Shown here piece after piece: positions 53,422 through 62,208 of a DNA stretch of 64,000 bases. The notes under the pieces were generated by a model, which saw nothing but the letters and a program-made list of their open reading frames with translations, was not told the DNA's origin and did no database searches. A program made the position numbers and the translations under genes. How positions within the stretch are numbered: position 1 is the stretch's first letter; each line of letters begins with the position of its first letter. The stretch comes from an uncultured Desulfobacterales bacterium (lineage in GTDB: Bacteria > Desulfobacterota > Desulfobulbia > Desulfobulbales > Desulfocapsaceae). The stretch lies in NCBI GenBank assembly GCA_937915545.1, contig CALGIJ010000027.1, forward strand, positions 1 to 64,000. The letters run 5' to 3'.

Positions 53422-55434
53422 TTAGATATCGAGGATTTGGAGAGTCCCGCTGTCGCACAGACCACCGGTATCGCATACCTGATAAGTTATGATCACATTT
53501 CCATTAAATCCACCTGAATCAAAAGTTATATTTGGAAATGAACCTGTTGTGCTCATTGTTGGGATGGCAGTCGAAATGGTGACGACCAACTGATTGTCGG
53601 GGGTATGATCATCACTGACAATCGGTCAAAAATCGTAAGTATATGTCCCGGAAGCATTTCCCATAACAGTATCATCTCAAGCAACCGGCGGATTATTTGC
53701 TGGGGGAGGTGGTGGTGCCGGAGCATTTACCGTAACCGTAACACTATCCTCACTCGACCAGTTCCCGCTATTATCCTTCACTTTCAGTGTATACGCCGTC
53801 GTGCTCGCTGGCGAAACCGTGACATTCTGGGTCGTCGCCCCAGTACTCCACAGGTAGGCGACGATCGTCCCGTCTGAATCGGTGCCGCTGCCATTCAAGA
53901 TCACGCTCTGACCGGCGGTGATCGTTTGGTCCGGTCCGGCATTGGCGACCGGGCCTTGATTGTCGGTCAAGTTCTGCAGAGCCTTGTTCAGCTCATCTAT
54001 TGCTGTGTTCAACTCCTGGAGAGTCGCACCAGTTGTAGCGTCAGCACTGCGCGCCGTACTCGCTCAACCCTTGTTATACACGGAAACCGCATAATTCAGT
54101 GCATTATCAAGGTTTGACCAGCTGCTCGGGGTGTAATCCAATTCGTTCAGATGTCTGGCTCTGTCGATCAGATTACCCAGCCGAGTGCGCAGCGCGGTCT
54201 TGTCAATCTCGTTGACGGTCTTCTTGGCCATGTACTGTCGGCCATCGAGGGCTATGCTCTCGGTTCCGGATACTGGAATCAGATCGCTTGCCACCATGGC
54301 AGCTCGGTCACGACCTTTGAAGAGGTTCTCATACCGGCCTGCACCGTTGAAGAAGTATTTTATGCCGACCAGAAGAAGGGTCTCGTCTTCCTGGGCGGAA
54401 TCGTCAAACACCATGCGCTCCGCTCTTGCCTGCAGCTCAAGGCCCGGCACTGCCGGTAGCCGATAACCGCCTTCCATTGCGAGGCCGCTGGCAAAGCCGG
54501 TGTAATCGTACAATCCGCTCAACTGCAGTTGGTTGTTTGCCGTGAGGTACGTCAGTCTCGCTCCTCAGGAAGGACGCGTCTCGGATTCGTCACTCTTCTC
54601 GTCAAATTGAGTGCCAAGGTCGTTATAGGCCCGATAGGCAACTCCGGCTGTCGGAGTCAGCTTCCAGTTGTCCGCCAACTTGATGTCACTATATAACCGT
54701 GCTCGCAAATTCTCCGAACCTTGGAAGTACAGGTACTCTTGCCACTCGCGGTAGATATCGGCCGTCTCGGATGAGCCATGTCCGACCAGACCGAAAGAGT
54801 GGTCGTCGGTATCGCTATAAACGGCGGCAAGCCCTATTTTCTTGATCCATTCGCTGTTCAACCCGAGGTAATCGACACTGGTTCCAGCACTCAACTTCCG
54901 GCCGTCGAAATAGCGATCTTCTCCGGTATAACTCAGATAGGCGAGCCGTTTCAAATCCTGTACGGAAAGGTTCACGCGCCAGTTGTCACCGGCATCCATC
55001 ATCACGCCGCCGAGGATGCGCTGGAACTCTTTGGAGAAGCTCTTGTCGATATCCAGATAGATTCAGGCGCTGAAAGGTTGCGAGCTGTAGAGCAGAGCAC
55101 CACCGGAGAGCGATACAGTCTCAAAGGTCCTATCGGCAAGATCCTGCACCATGAAGCCGCCGCTGATCCGCCAACTATCATTTTCTTTATGCAATTCAAC
55201 CGGTGGCGATGAGCTGGTTTTGCTTGCATGCTTGTCCGTCAGGTCCGTCAGGTCCGTCTGGCTCTGACCAGCATGAGCATTGCCGAGCGATAGAGCCATC
55301 GCCAAGGTAAGAGACAATACAGCACATCGAGGCAGTTGCTCGATTGTGGCGAGGCTGCCGATCAGCCGACGCAAGGCTCGGCGCTTTTTCAAGGAATTTT
55401 GGTTATACAGGTCTGTTATCTGGTTTCAGTTCAT
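53422..55434 (-). CDS. UGA-recoded outer-membrane beta-barrel protein with FIVAR-like, PKD and Ig-like domains
   Basis: 670 residues if TGA is read as sense. The frame is open from ATG 55434 to TAA 53424-53422 except for TGA at codons 3, 124, 290, 457, 586 and 603. A signal peptide ends near residue 55 (GNAHA). Residues ~75-365 are an outer-membrane beta-barrel; ~413-485 form a FIVAR-like helical domain (LNELDYTPSSWSNLDNAL); ~494-575 a PKD domain (ANAGPDQTITAGQSVIL) and ~580-670 an Ig-like end. Both domain boundaries run straight through TGA codons, e.g. PPVA-x-DDT. There are no frameshifts and no TAA or TAG before the end. Possible TTG start at 55392 lacks a ribosome site. A UCA tRNA follows downstream on the same strand. 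Alternative: pseudogene. Confidence 0.7.
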
Positions 55435-56342
55435 AGGCGTCTTCTCGGTTCCGGGTCGGTCAAGTCGTCATCCCTTGCCGGTATTTCAGAGCTTCCATCG
55501 ACTGCCCCATCCGATGCGCCTACTGAGTACCGCAGCCATTGAAGAACCAGGGCTTGCATGGCTTATTCGAAGGTGTCCATCCCTGTCTCCAAGGCACCAA
55601 CTTTCGTCCACTACCCGCGCTGATCGCGTCTGCGGCATCATTTGCCGTCCATCCTACCGAGGCCTGCTCTCCCCGCAACGGACTTCCGGAAATGAACCGG
55701 TGCCATTACGGACAGGAAGGTGAAATACGGTTGAAGGTCAATCGTCTCTTCGACCGTGGGCGCTTATGGAATCCGCGCCAATGTTAACGCAATGGTTGTC
55801 GTCGATTTGTGAAAGAGTGTCAAGAATTTTTTTTCTATGATTCCAAAGTGTCGCAATCAAAACATTGCCGTTTGAGACAGTCTAGCACCCCCACATTCCA
55901 CGATCAATGCAATCAGCCGGTGGTCGATGGACCTCTTACCGATCTAATACTACCCCCACGGGGCGAATTATAGCATTTTACATTAACTGAACGTCTCCCA
56001 GCCAATGTTCAGTTGGCGACCTTTGCACTCGACTGATATACTGACAGAATTAGTACCCCACGGGTATGCACCCTTTAAAAGTGCATGGATAAAATTGATG
56101 GCTCATTGATGAGCGATGGTGGGGGTACTAATCGGTATTGGCTCTCGAATGGCTGGAGATGCTCAGGACCGTCGATTGAGGTACGATTGCATATTCACGA
56201 ACCAGGGCGGTGGGGGTTACGCACGAGAATCGACATGTATCAATGCGACTCATATTAATGGCAACTGCAAACATGCATTTTCACCGAGGATACCAGGCAG
56301 TTGCCACATAGTATTAACTGAACATCGGGCGGAGGACGTTCA
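55435..56342. other. Intergenic region with repeats between divergent element genes
   Basis: About 0.9 kb. The frame of the recoded gene stays open (with two more TGA) back to a TAG at 55609, so a longer N-terminus is conceivable. The right half holds ATTAACTGAAC twice (~55983 and ~56310), several short runs of CCCCAC/GTGGGG, and hairpins ATGCAC-GTGCAT (~56064-56085) and GCTCAT-ATGAGC (~56100-56113). It may be the promoter or replication origin for the polymerase gene. Confidence 0.35.
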
Positions 56343-59186
56343 ATGCTTCACGATCTCAAGACGGAAACATTTCGGCGGTTCAATGAATTTGGTAGCCGCC
56401 AACGCGACCCCCACACCCCCACGGATTGCCGCACATATAACCGCTACGCTCATCTATGGGACAGACTCGGCGATTTCATCGGTGAACACTTTGGAAGATT
56501 GATCGAGTTTAACACCGATGCGGTCGTGCCGTCTATCATCTTTCGGCTGGAGAAAGATGGCGAATTGATCTCGGCGACCCTTATCGATGTCATTGCCGAA
56601 ACCGAAGGCATCAACATCCAAGAAGCCAATGCCAGGTATAAGGGTGGGCGGCAATTCGGTGTGATCGGATACGATACGGAGTTTCTTCCGGGAGAACCGC
56701 AGAAGGAAGATAAGGAAGAAGATAAGAAAAAAGGCTCGGCTGGACCGAGAGCGAAACTAAAGAAAAGCAACCGGGAGAAGCCGAGCGAAAAGAGTGCACC
56801 GGAAAAGCAGGAGGAGAACGCTCCGGAAATGCTATCACATCAATTCTGCTTCGATTTCGGCCCAGGTAAGCGGTTCGGCGTTATCTTTGACACAAGCATG
56901 AGGTTCACCGACACGCATTTTTTGCAATTTTTGGCGTCGGTGATTGTGGCTTCGTCCGGCGATACAATCAACAAATGGTACATTTTCGCACACTTCTCGT
57001 TGGTGGAAGGGTCGTGGATCGATTCAAGCAAACGCAAGCTCATAGTCCGGGAACGAAAAGAGTGGAAAGGTGCCGCCTCTATAACCCGGCTGGTGGAGAA
57101 TGAAGACGATGACAAACCTGCAAGGAGAACCAAGAAGACCGGCAAGAGGCGCATGAAAAAAGTCACAATCTCCTTCAAGTTCGCCGACACGATGAATCTC
57201 TCGCCGGGGTCGCTTGCAGGTGCCGCGGAATCATGCGGATTAGAAAAAACTACCGTCTTCCCTGCAAAATACAAAATCCTGCCTGGATTTTCGAAATACT
57301 GTGACCGGATATACAAGATCATGGATGTCTATAAGGTAGACCATCCGAAGGAGTTCTACCGATACGGCGCACGTGACGCCATCATCACAACTGGTATTCC
57401 GATTGTCATCCACAGCAACTTTGGCGTTGATGCGGAATTTCAGGTAAGAACCGCCAGATACAGCGAAAAACATTTCTTCGAATGGTTTAAGACCAACTAC
57501 AACGGCATTCACCAGAATTGGCAGACAGTAATCGGTCAACGAAAAATAAGCTGGCCGTCAAAGAAGCCGGGAGTGAAGGATTTTGAGAAATGGGAGCCAG
57601 ACAAGCTGCAACAGGAGATATTGGCGGACTGGTACAAAGGCGGCCGCAATGAGGCACGGCGGATCGGCTGTTTCGATCAACCGGTTTCATACTTTGACAT
57701 GACCAGCGCCTACCCCACATCTTTAGCGACAATGGCCTGTGATTACGATTTCGGCACTCCAATCATCAGGACCAGAAACGACGGTGCGAGGGAACGGGTC
57801 GAGCAGTTGATGAGCAAAGGGCCGTTCCAGCCACACGGAATCAAAGCATATATTCGGTTCAAGCCGGACTGCAAAGTGCCGATGGCCCCAATCAGCTCCC
57901 CGGAAGGTATCATCTACCCGATGGAGACTTCGGGACAAATTGTGTGTTGGCCGGAGTACTGGGTTGCGGATTATTTAGGCATCATTGAAGAGGTTTTCAT
58001 TCTTGAGTTCTGTGAATTCCGAGCATTGGAGACAAGATTGCTGCCGGATTATGTCCTGGAGATGATCAAGCGGCGTCAGGAGAACAAGGTTCTCTTCAAA
58101 GGTATTCTCAACTACATGACGGGAAAATTCGCTCAGGGGCGTGGTGGAAAAAAACCGTATTCGTCGATAACTGCACCGACCCTGGCTGCGTACATCACAT
58201 CGACAACCAGGGCCGCGGCGGCGGAGATCGGCAACCTAAACCAATATTACGCCATAACAACGGACGGCATAATCAGCCCGGAGAGCAAATTAAAAGAAGG
58301 TGAAATCAACTGCCGGTTACGTGAACGGCTAGCTCCGACCGGTTTTGAGTGGATGAAAAACGAATTCACAGGTGACAGAACGGTCATCTGGAAAACTCGC
58401 GGATACATCCTCTTCAACTCGAAAGCCGAGCCCTCAGATCCGCCAAGCAAACGGTTCAAACAGGCAAAGATGGGCCTCCAAGGGGAGGAACCGGTGGATA
58501 TCATCAGGCAGGTCAAGACGGGAAAAGGCCTCCGGGATTCGGCCAAGACGTTTGCCTCACTGGATGATGGAGAGATCTTCGCATTCCTGGAAAAAGAGTT
58601 CGATGTCAACTCGAACTTTGATTTCAAGTACGCCATTGAGTCGGGAACAGTCGATGAGAAAACCATTACGATTGACGGAGTTGAGTTGACGATGCCGTGT
58701 TTTCAGACAAGGCCGTTGCGCAATATGAGCGAGCACCGGGATCTGCGAGAGATCAGCCGGTGGAAAATGATCAACAATTTGAAATATCAGCAGAGCAAAT
58801 CTCTTTCGGTCTCGGATCTGGACAACCTGATCTTGACCGCAATGCTCAATGACCGTCGATGTCGGCATATGGTCTGGGAGTTTCGCAAACGCATGGTTTT
58901 TCTGATTGGTGAAAAAGACAGCTCTCTGCATGCAAACAGATATTGGGCATGGAAGAAAAAGCCGTTGCACAAGATTCCGTCGATTTATGGGGATGTCGAA
59001 GATTTCCGGCCGATCTTCGAAGGTGAAGTCAAGGTCATCAACGATGCGGTAAAGCGGCCGGTGCTTCTCGATAAAATCATCGCCTGGATGAAAAAGGATA
59101 TCGATAAAAAGACAGAGCCTGTTGAAGACATACCTGAACCGGAAATTCTGGAAGACGATGAGGAGTACGATCAAGAAGTGTCATAG
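56343..59186 (+). CDS. Family-B DNA polymerase, mobile-element type
   Basis: 947 aa; GGAGG 8 bp before the ATG. Exonuclease motif I is GYDTEF (Asp111/Glu113) and motif III YGARD (Asp345); motif II is weak. A charged, Lys/Glu-rich insert (~115-165) interrupts the exonuclease region. Polymerase motif A is FDMTSAYPTS (Asp452), motif B KGILNYMTGKF (Lys586-Asn590) and motif C YAITTDGI (Asp641), where the first Asp of the usual DTD is Thr. A KxRGY-like element follows (WKTRGYIL). It probably copies the element. A protein-primed or primer-independent mode is possible, but no terminal protein is seen. Confidence 0.75.
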   Translation: MLHDLKTETFRRFNEFGSRQRDPHTPTDCRTYNRYAHLWDRLGDFIGEHFGRLIEFNTDAVVPSIIFRLEKDGELISATLIDVIAETEGINIQEANARYKGGRQFGVIGYDTEFLPGEPQKEDKEEDKKKGSAGPRAKLKKSNREKPSEKSAPEKQEENAPEMLSHQFCFDFGPGKRFGVIFDTSMRFTDTHFLQFLASVIVASSGDTINKWYIFAHFSLVEGSWIDSSKRKLIVRERKEWKGAASITRLVENEDDDKPARRTKKTGKRRMKKVTISFKFADTMNLSPGSLAGAAESCGLEKTTVFPAKYKILPGFSKYCDRIYKIMDVYKVDHPKEFYRYGARDAIITTGIPIVIHSNFGVDAEFQVRTARYSEKHFFEWFKTNYNGIHQNWQTVIGQRKISWPSKKPGVKDFEKWEPDKLQQEILADWYKGGRNEARRIGCFDQPVSYFDMTSAYPTSLATMACDYDFGTPIIRTRNDGARERVEQLMSKGPFQPHGIKAYIRFKPDCKVPMAPISSPEGIIYPMETSGQIVCWPEYWVADYLGIIEEVFILEFCEFRALETRLLPDYVLEMIKRRQENKVLFKGILNYMTGKFAQGRGGKKPYSSITAPTLAAYITSTTRAAAAEIGNLNQYYAITTDGIISPESKLKEGEINCRLRERLAPTGFEWMKNEFTGDRTVIWKTRGYILFNSKAEPSDPPSKRFKQAKMGLQGEEPVDIIRQVKTGKGLRDSAKTFASLDDGEIFAFLEKEFDVNSNFDFKYAIESGTVDEKTITIDGVELTMPCFQTRPLRNMSEHRDLREISRWKMINNLKYQQSKSLSVSDLDNLILTAMLNDRRCRHMVWEFRKRMVFLIGEKDSSLHANRYWAWKKKPLHKIPSIYGDVEDFRPIFEGEVKVINDAVKRPVLLDKIIAWMKKDIDKKTEPVEDIPEPEILEDDEEYDQEVS

Positions 59187-59746
59187 TACTGCGGTCTTGT
59201 TTGACGTAGCGACCGCCTGTGTGTCGGTGGTGATGCCGGTTTCACCGCTCGGAGGACCAGCGGTGTGATGGAGGGCTGCGGAAAGATTGGCAGCCGGCGG
59301 TGTACGGATGCATCTTTTTTAAGTTCTTTAGGGCTGATATCAGGATTGTGATACCCTACCGCGCGCGGAGAAAGATCGAGAAAAGAGATGAAAACGGCTC
59401 GGTTTTTCGGTCCTTCGAGATAGCGCCGGAGGCCGTCAACATTGGTCACCTTCGAGAATGACAGGAGACAAGAGTCTTCATCATTCAATGAATAATTGAC
59501 GCAGGGGATGCGGCGACCTGAACGGATGATTGTTGGATGTCTCCGGAGCCACCGTTCATTGCTCTTCTCCATGGCGACGAGATAATGCATGTGCCTTTTT
59601 CCTTTCTCGGACACGGCAAATGCGGCGACGAACCAGGAGGAGAGTTCGAGCAAATCACCGATGGCAACAGGGAAGAACCGTCCAAGCTCGCCGGACGGTG
59701 TCACCAGATAGAGGACATGGCCGGGCAAGATTGGAAGCTCCGGCAT
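59171..59746 (-). CDS. Hypothetical protein, possibly HUH-type Rep-like
   Basis: 191 aa from the ATG at 59746. It contains KRHMHYLVAM near residue 52 (His-hydrophobic-His) and RRYLEGPKN near residue 109 (Tyr, five residues before Lys). Both are reminiscent of HUH replication or relaxase proteins but are not diagnostic. It converges on the polymerase gene, overlapping it by 16 bp, and ends in TGA. I cannot name a family with confidence. Confidence 0.35.
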   Translation of the reverse strand: MPELPILPGHVLYLVTPSGELGRFFPVAIGDLLELSSWFVAAFAVSEKGKRHMHYLVAMEKSNERWLRRHPTIIRSGRRIPCVNYSLNDEDSCLLSFSKVTNVDGLRRYLEGPKNRAVFISFLDLSPRAVGYHNPDISPKELKKDASVHRRLPIFPQPSITPLVLRAVKPASPPTHRRSLRQTRPQYYDTS

Positions 59747-60097
59747 TTTGGTGCGGCCAGCAGTGTCATACCTGGAAAGCGACAGAGCCGGGGGTTTTAC
59801 GCCCCGGCCCGTACCGACTCCCTGTGCTCCACAACTCGCAGTGTTGCCCAGAGGTGACAACAACACCGCTATACTATTCTCAGATAGTCAGAAGCGTCAC
59901 AAGTATACGGTCCAGACCGCACAAATGTTGATGCTTCTAAATAAAAATGCACCGAGAGTTGATTTTTTCGACATGTCGGGAGCCCTCATTAAAAAAGTTG
60001 TGGAGTGCAAATTGGTAAAGAAAAGCTCTGACGGCTTCACAACGAATCTCTTCCAATCCGATCTTTTCACTACCTTTTCATAGAGCAATCTTCCAGG

Positions 60098-60205
60098 GGT
60101 GTTTTGCCGTTACGAGCAAAACGCCTACCTTTTCCGCTGGCGGAAAAGCGCAAGGCCTACTTACGACAGGAAGTAGATTTGCGTTTTGAAACAGAGTTTC
60201 AAAAC
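60098..60205 (+). repeat. Row of four hairpins upstream of the relaxase gene
   Basis: In 108 nt there are four stems: 60098-60125 (10 bp, GGTGTTTTGC/GCAAAACGCC), 60129-60148 (CTTTTCCGC/GCGGAAAAG), 60157-60176 (CTACTT/AAGTAG) and 60183-60205 (GTTTTGAAAC-AGA-GTTTCAAAAC). They end 14 nt before the relaxase ATG. This is where an origin of transfer (nic region) or a structured control leader would be expected. Confidence 0.65.
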
Positions 60206-60219
60206 AAGAGGCACTAAGC

Positions 60220-61104
60220 ATGGCCAGAACAGCAAAACTCTATGCACGCATCGAGAGCCAGAGGTCAGGCTCGGCGCGGCATATCCGTTATCTCCTGGAC
60301 GGCCATGGGACGGAAGGACCGGAGGTCAAATTCTGGACCAAGGGTATACCGAAAGCATCGGCGACGATCGAGGGACTGCCGACGGTATGGGCGGAAATCG
60401 ATCGTCAATGGAGGCGAGAGAAAGCCGTCGGCGGGACGGTGGCGATGCACAGCCGGATTACCTACGTGCAGGTCCTGGTCGCGCTACCGAATGGCATCAC
60501 CGACGACGAACGGCATAGCCTGGCGAAACAACTGCTGCGGTTATTCCCCCAGAAACATCCCGTCACTGTCGTTGCTCATGATTTTGGAACCAGCGGTCTT
60601 CTCAATAGACATCTACATGTCGCTTTTTCAACGAGAAAACATGGATATGGACCGGTTGATCGGGAGTTTCAGCAGGGATTTGAACGGAATCTCAAGGCAC
60701 TGCTGCAACGGCAATATCAAAAATATGGATTTAGGATGGAGGAGAACATGAAACCGTTACAGATCAGACACAAACCACAGACTCTCATGCGGGTTCTGCT
60801 GAAAAAGTATGGCCGAGAACCGATGCGGAACCCGGCGTTTCTGTCAGGGGTGATTATGCCGCAGTTGAAGGCTGAAGCCGACCGGTGCCGAAAAGCCTGT
60901 GCCGAGGTCAGTTCCGATGCAAATGCTGCATATCTCAATGCGGCAGATGCCTCTGTTGCCTGGCTAACCCAGGAAATCCAGAAGGCGCAACGCCTGAAAC
61001 AGACTCAATGCATCCCCAACAGAACGCGTAGGACGGTAGATAATCCGTTTGATGACATATACCGATCGCCGGCAAAAATGACACCATTACGACGAACACG
61101 ATAA
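60220..61104 (+). CDS. MobA/MobL-family relaxase-like protein
   Basis: 294 aa. The N-terminal region (SGSARHIRYLLDG) could contain the nicking Tyr (Tyr24). The family pattern is ALPNGITDDERHSLAKQL, then VVAHDF and NRHLHVAFSTR (His131-x-His133), which resembles the three-His metal site of MobA/MobL relaxases, which nick DNA at oriT for mobilization. The C-terminal half is helical and unlike known primases. Followed by an unknown gene after 16 bp. Confidence 0.6.
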   Translation: MARTAKLYARIESQRSGSARHIRYLLDGHGTEGPEVKFWTKGIPKASATIEGLPTVWAEIDRQWRREKAVGGTVAMHSRITYVQVLVALPNGITDDERHSLAKQLLRLFPQKHPVTVVAHDFGTSGLLNRHLHVAFSTRKHGYGPVDREFQQGFERNLKALLQRQYQKYGFRMEENMKPLQIRHKPQTLMRVLLKKYGREPMRNPAFLSGVIMPQLKAEADRCRKACAEVSSDANAAYLNAADASVAWLTQEIQKAQRLKQTQCIPNRTRRTVDNPFDDIYRSPAKMTPLRRTR

Positions 61105-61120
61105 CCTCGGAGACCACGAT

Positions 61121-61966
61121 ATGCGCCATAAACTCGACATCCCCACTATCATAGACCCCCGGCAGCGTGTGCCGGAACTGGTCTTCGCCGCCGACCGGAA
61201 AAAGTTGCAGACATTCATTGAGGATAATGCCCGGCTGCTGGCTGACTTCCTCAACATTTCCAGGATGCCAGCAGAAGGGCTCAGCACATACCTGGATCGC
61301 GATTTTCTGGGATCGATCTCCCGCTTTGATGGAGAACATCAACGACAACTGATCGTCCAGGAGGCAAGTGATAAGGTCTGGGCGCAACATCTGAAACCGA
61401 GACTGGTTGCCGCTATTCATGATGATATTGTAGATCAGGCGATCATCTACACACATCGGCAACACATCCATGAGGTGTCGTTTGAGGAGGGTGCGGAGTC
61501 CCGCGCTAGGTTGATGGGACTTGTGGCCGATGCTCTCTCGGCTGACGGGATCGCCAGCCATCCGGTGACATTCGAAGCAGCCCCAACATATCAACTGGTC
61601 CCAGAGGATCTGCAGCCATACTTGGACCGGTTGTTCACCGAGACGGTGAGGGCTGTTTACATGATCCTTGACAACCTGGAGGCACCGCTTGAGGAGGCGT
61701 TGTACCGTTTTTATTTCGACGACACAGTGCCGACCAAGTTTACCCTGGACATGCTGGAGAGATTCCAGCGCGGCCAGTGTCCAGTTGATGAAATCGTAGC
61801 ATGGGCGCAAGCCAGGCCTGATTTTTGGATGCAAGAGCTGTTGAGCAACGTCAGTCGGGCCATTGACCGTAATCCCAACATCTCGGCCGATGAAAAACTG
61901 ACGCAGAAGGCGGCATGCTATCAGCTGCTGAAAGCAATCTTCCTTGCAGGGAAAGAAGACGCTTAG
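61121..61966 (+). CDS. Hypothetical protein of the mobile element
   Basis: 281 aa, helical and acidic (about residues 30-60 and 170-270 look like helix bundles). GGAG lies 8-11 bp before the ATG. No known motif is visible. It is co-directional with and close to the relaxase gene, so it might assist mobilization or replication. Confidence 0.6.
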   Translation: MRHKLDIPTIIDPRQRVPELVFAADRKKLQTFIEDNARLLADFLNISRMPAEGLSTYLDRDFLGSISRFDGEHQRQLIVQEASDKVWAQHLKPRLVAAIHDDIVDQAIIYTHRQHIHEVSFEEGAESRARLMGLVADALSADGIASHPVTFEAAPTYQLVPEDLQPYLDRLFTETVRAVYMILDNLEAPLEEALYRFYFDDTVPTKFTLDMLERFQRGQCPVDEIVAWAQARPDFWMQELLSNVSRAIDRNPNISADEKLTQKAACYQLLKAIFLAGKEDA

Positions 61967-61976
61967 AACATATCAT

Positions 61977-62002
61977 TCACCGGCAACTTGATTCGCCGGT
62001 GA
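61977..62002. terminator. Hairpin between the element operon and the integrase gene
   Basis: TCACCGGC / GCCGGTGA with a 10-nt loop sits 11 bp past the stop of the unknown gene. There is no long U-run. It probably ends the relaxase operon and may also protect the convergent integrase transcript. Confidence 0.45.
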
Positions 62003-62208
62003 TCTCCCATCGTGTCGAGGGGACCACATCATCTTCTTCCAGTCGGAAAATAACTCGTATTCTTTTGGCAACCTCTATCGGCCAAAAGGTATGAGTTTCG
62101 GAACAAAGAAGAGTCCTCAGCTTCATCTTCTCAACCCGGCTCACCTTCCATCGCGGCTCGTATCTTTATATAGGAAAAGATATGAGTTCATTGCAAGGTC
62201 CAGACATA

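Noticed and set aside
53422..55434. Plain pseudogene reading of the TGA-interrupted ORF
   Set aside because: All internal stops are TGA, there is no frameshift over 2 kb, domains stay intact and a UCA tRNA is adjacent. Kept as an alternative in the evidence but not as the call.
53422..55434. Selenoprotein explanation for the TGA codons
   Set aside because: Six positions spread over barrel, linker and Ig-like domains without redox motifs, no obvious SECIS-like stem after each TGA, and the tRNA lacks tRNA-Sec features.
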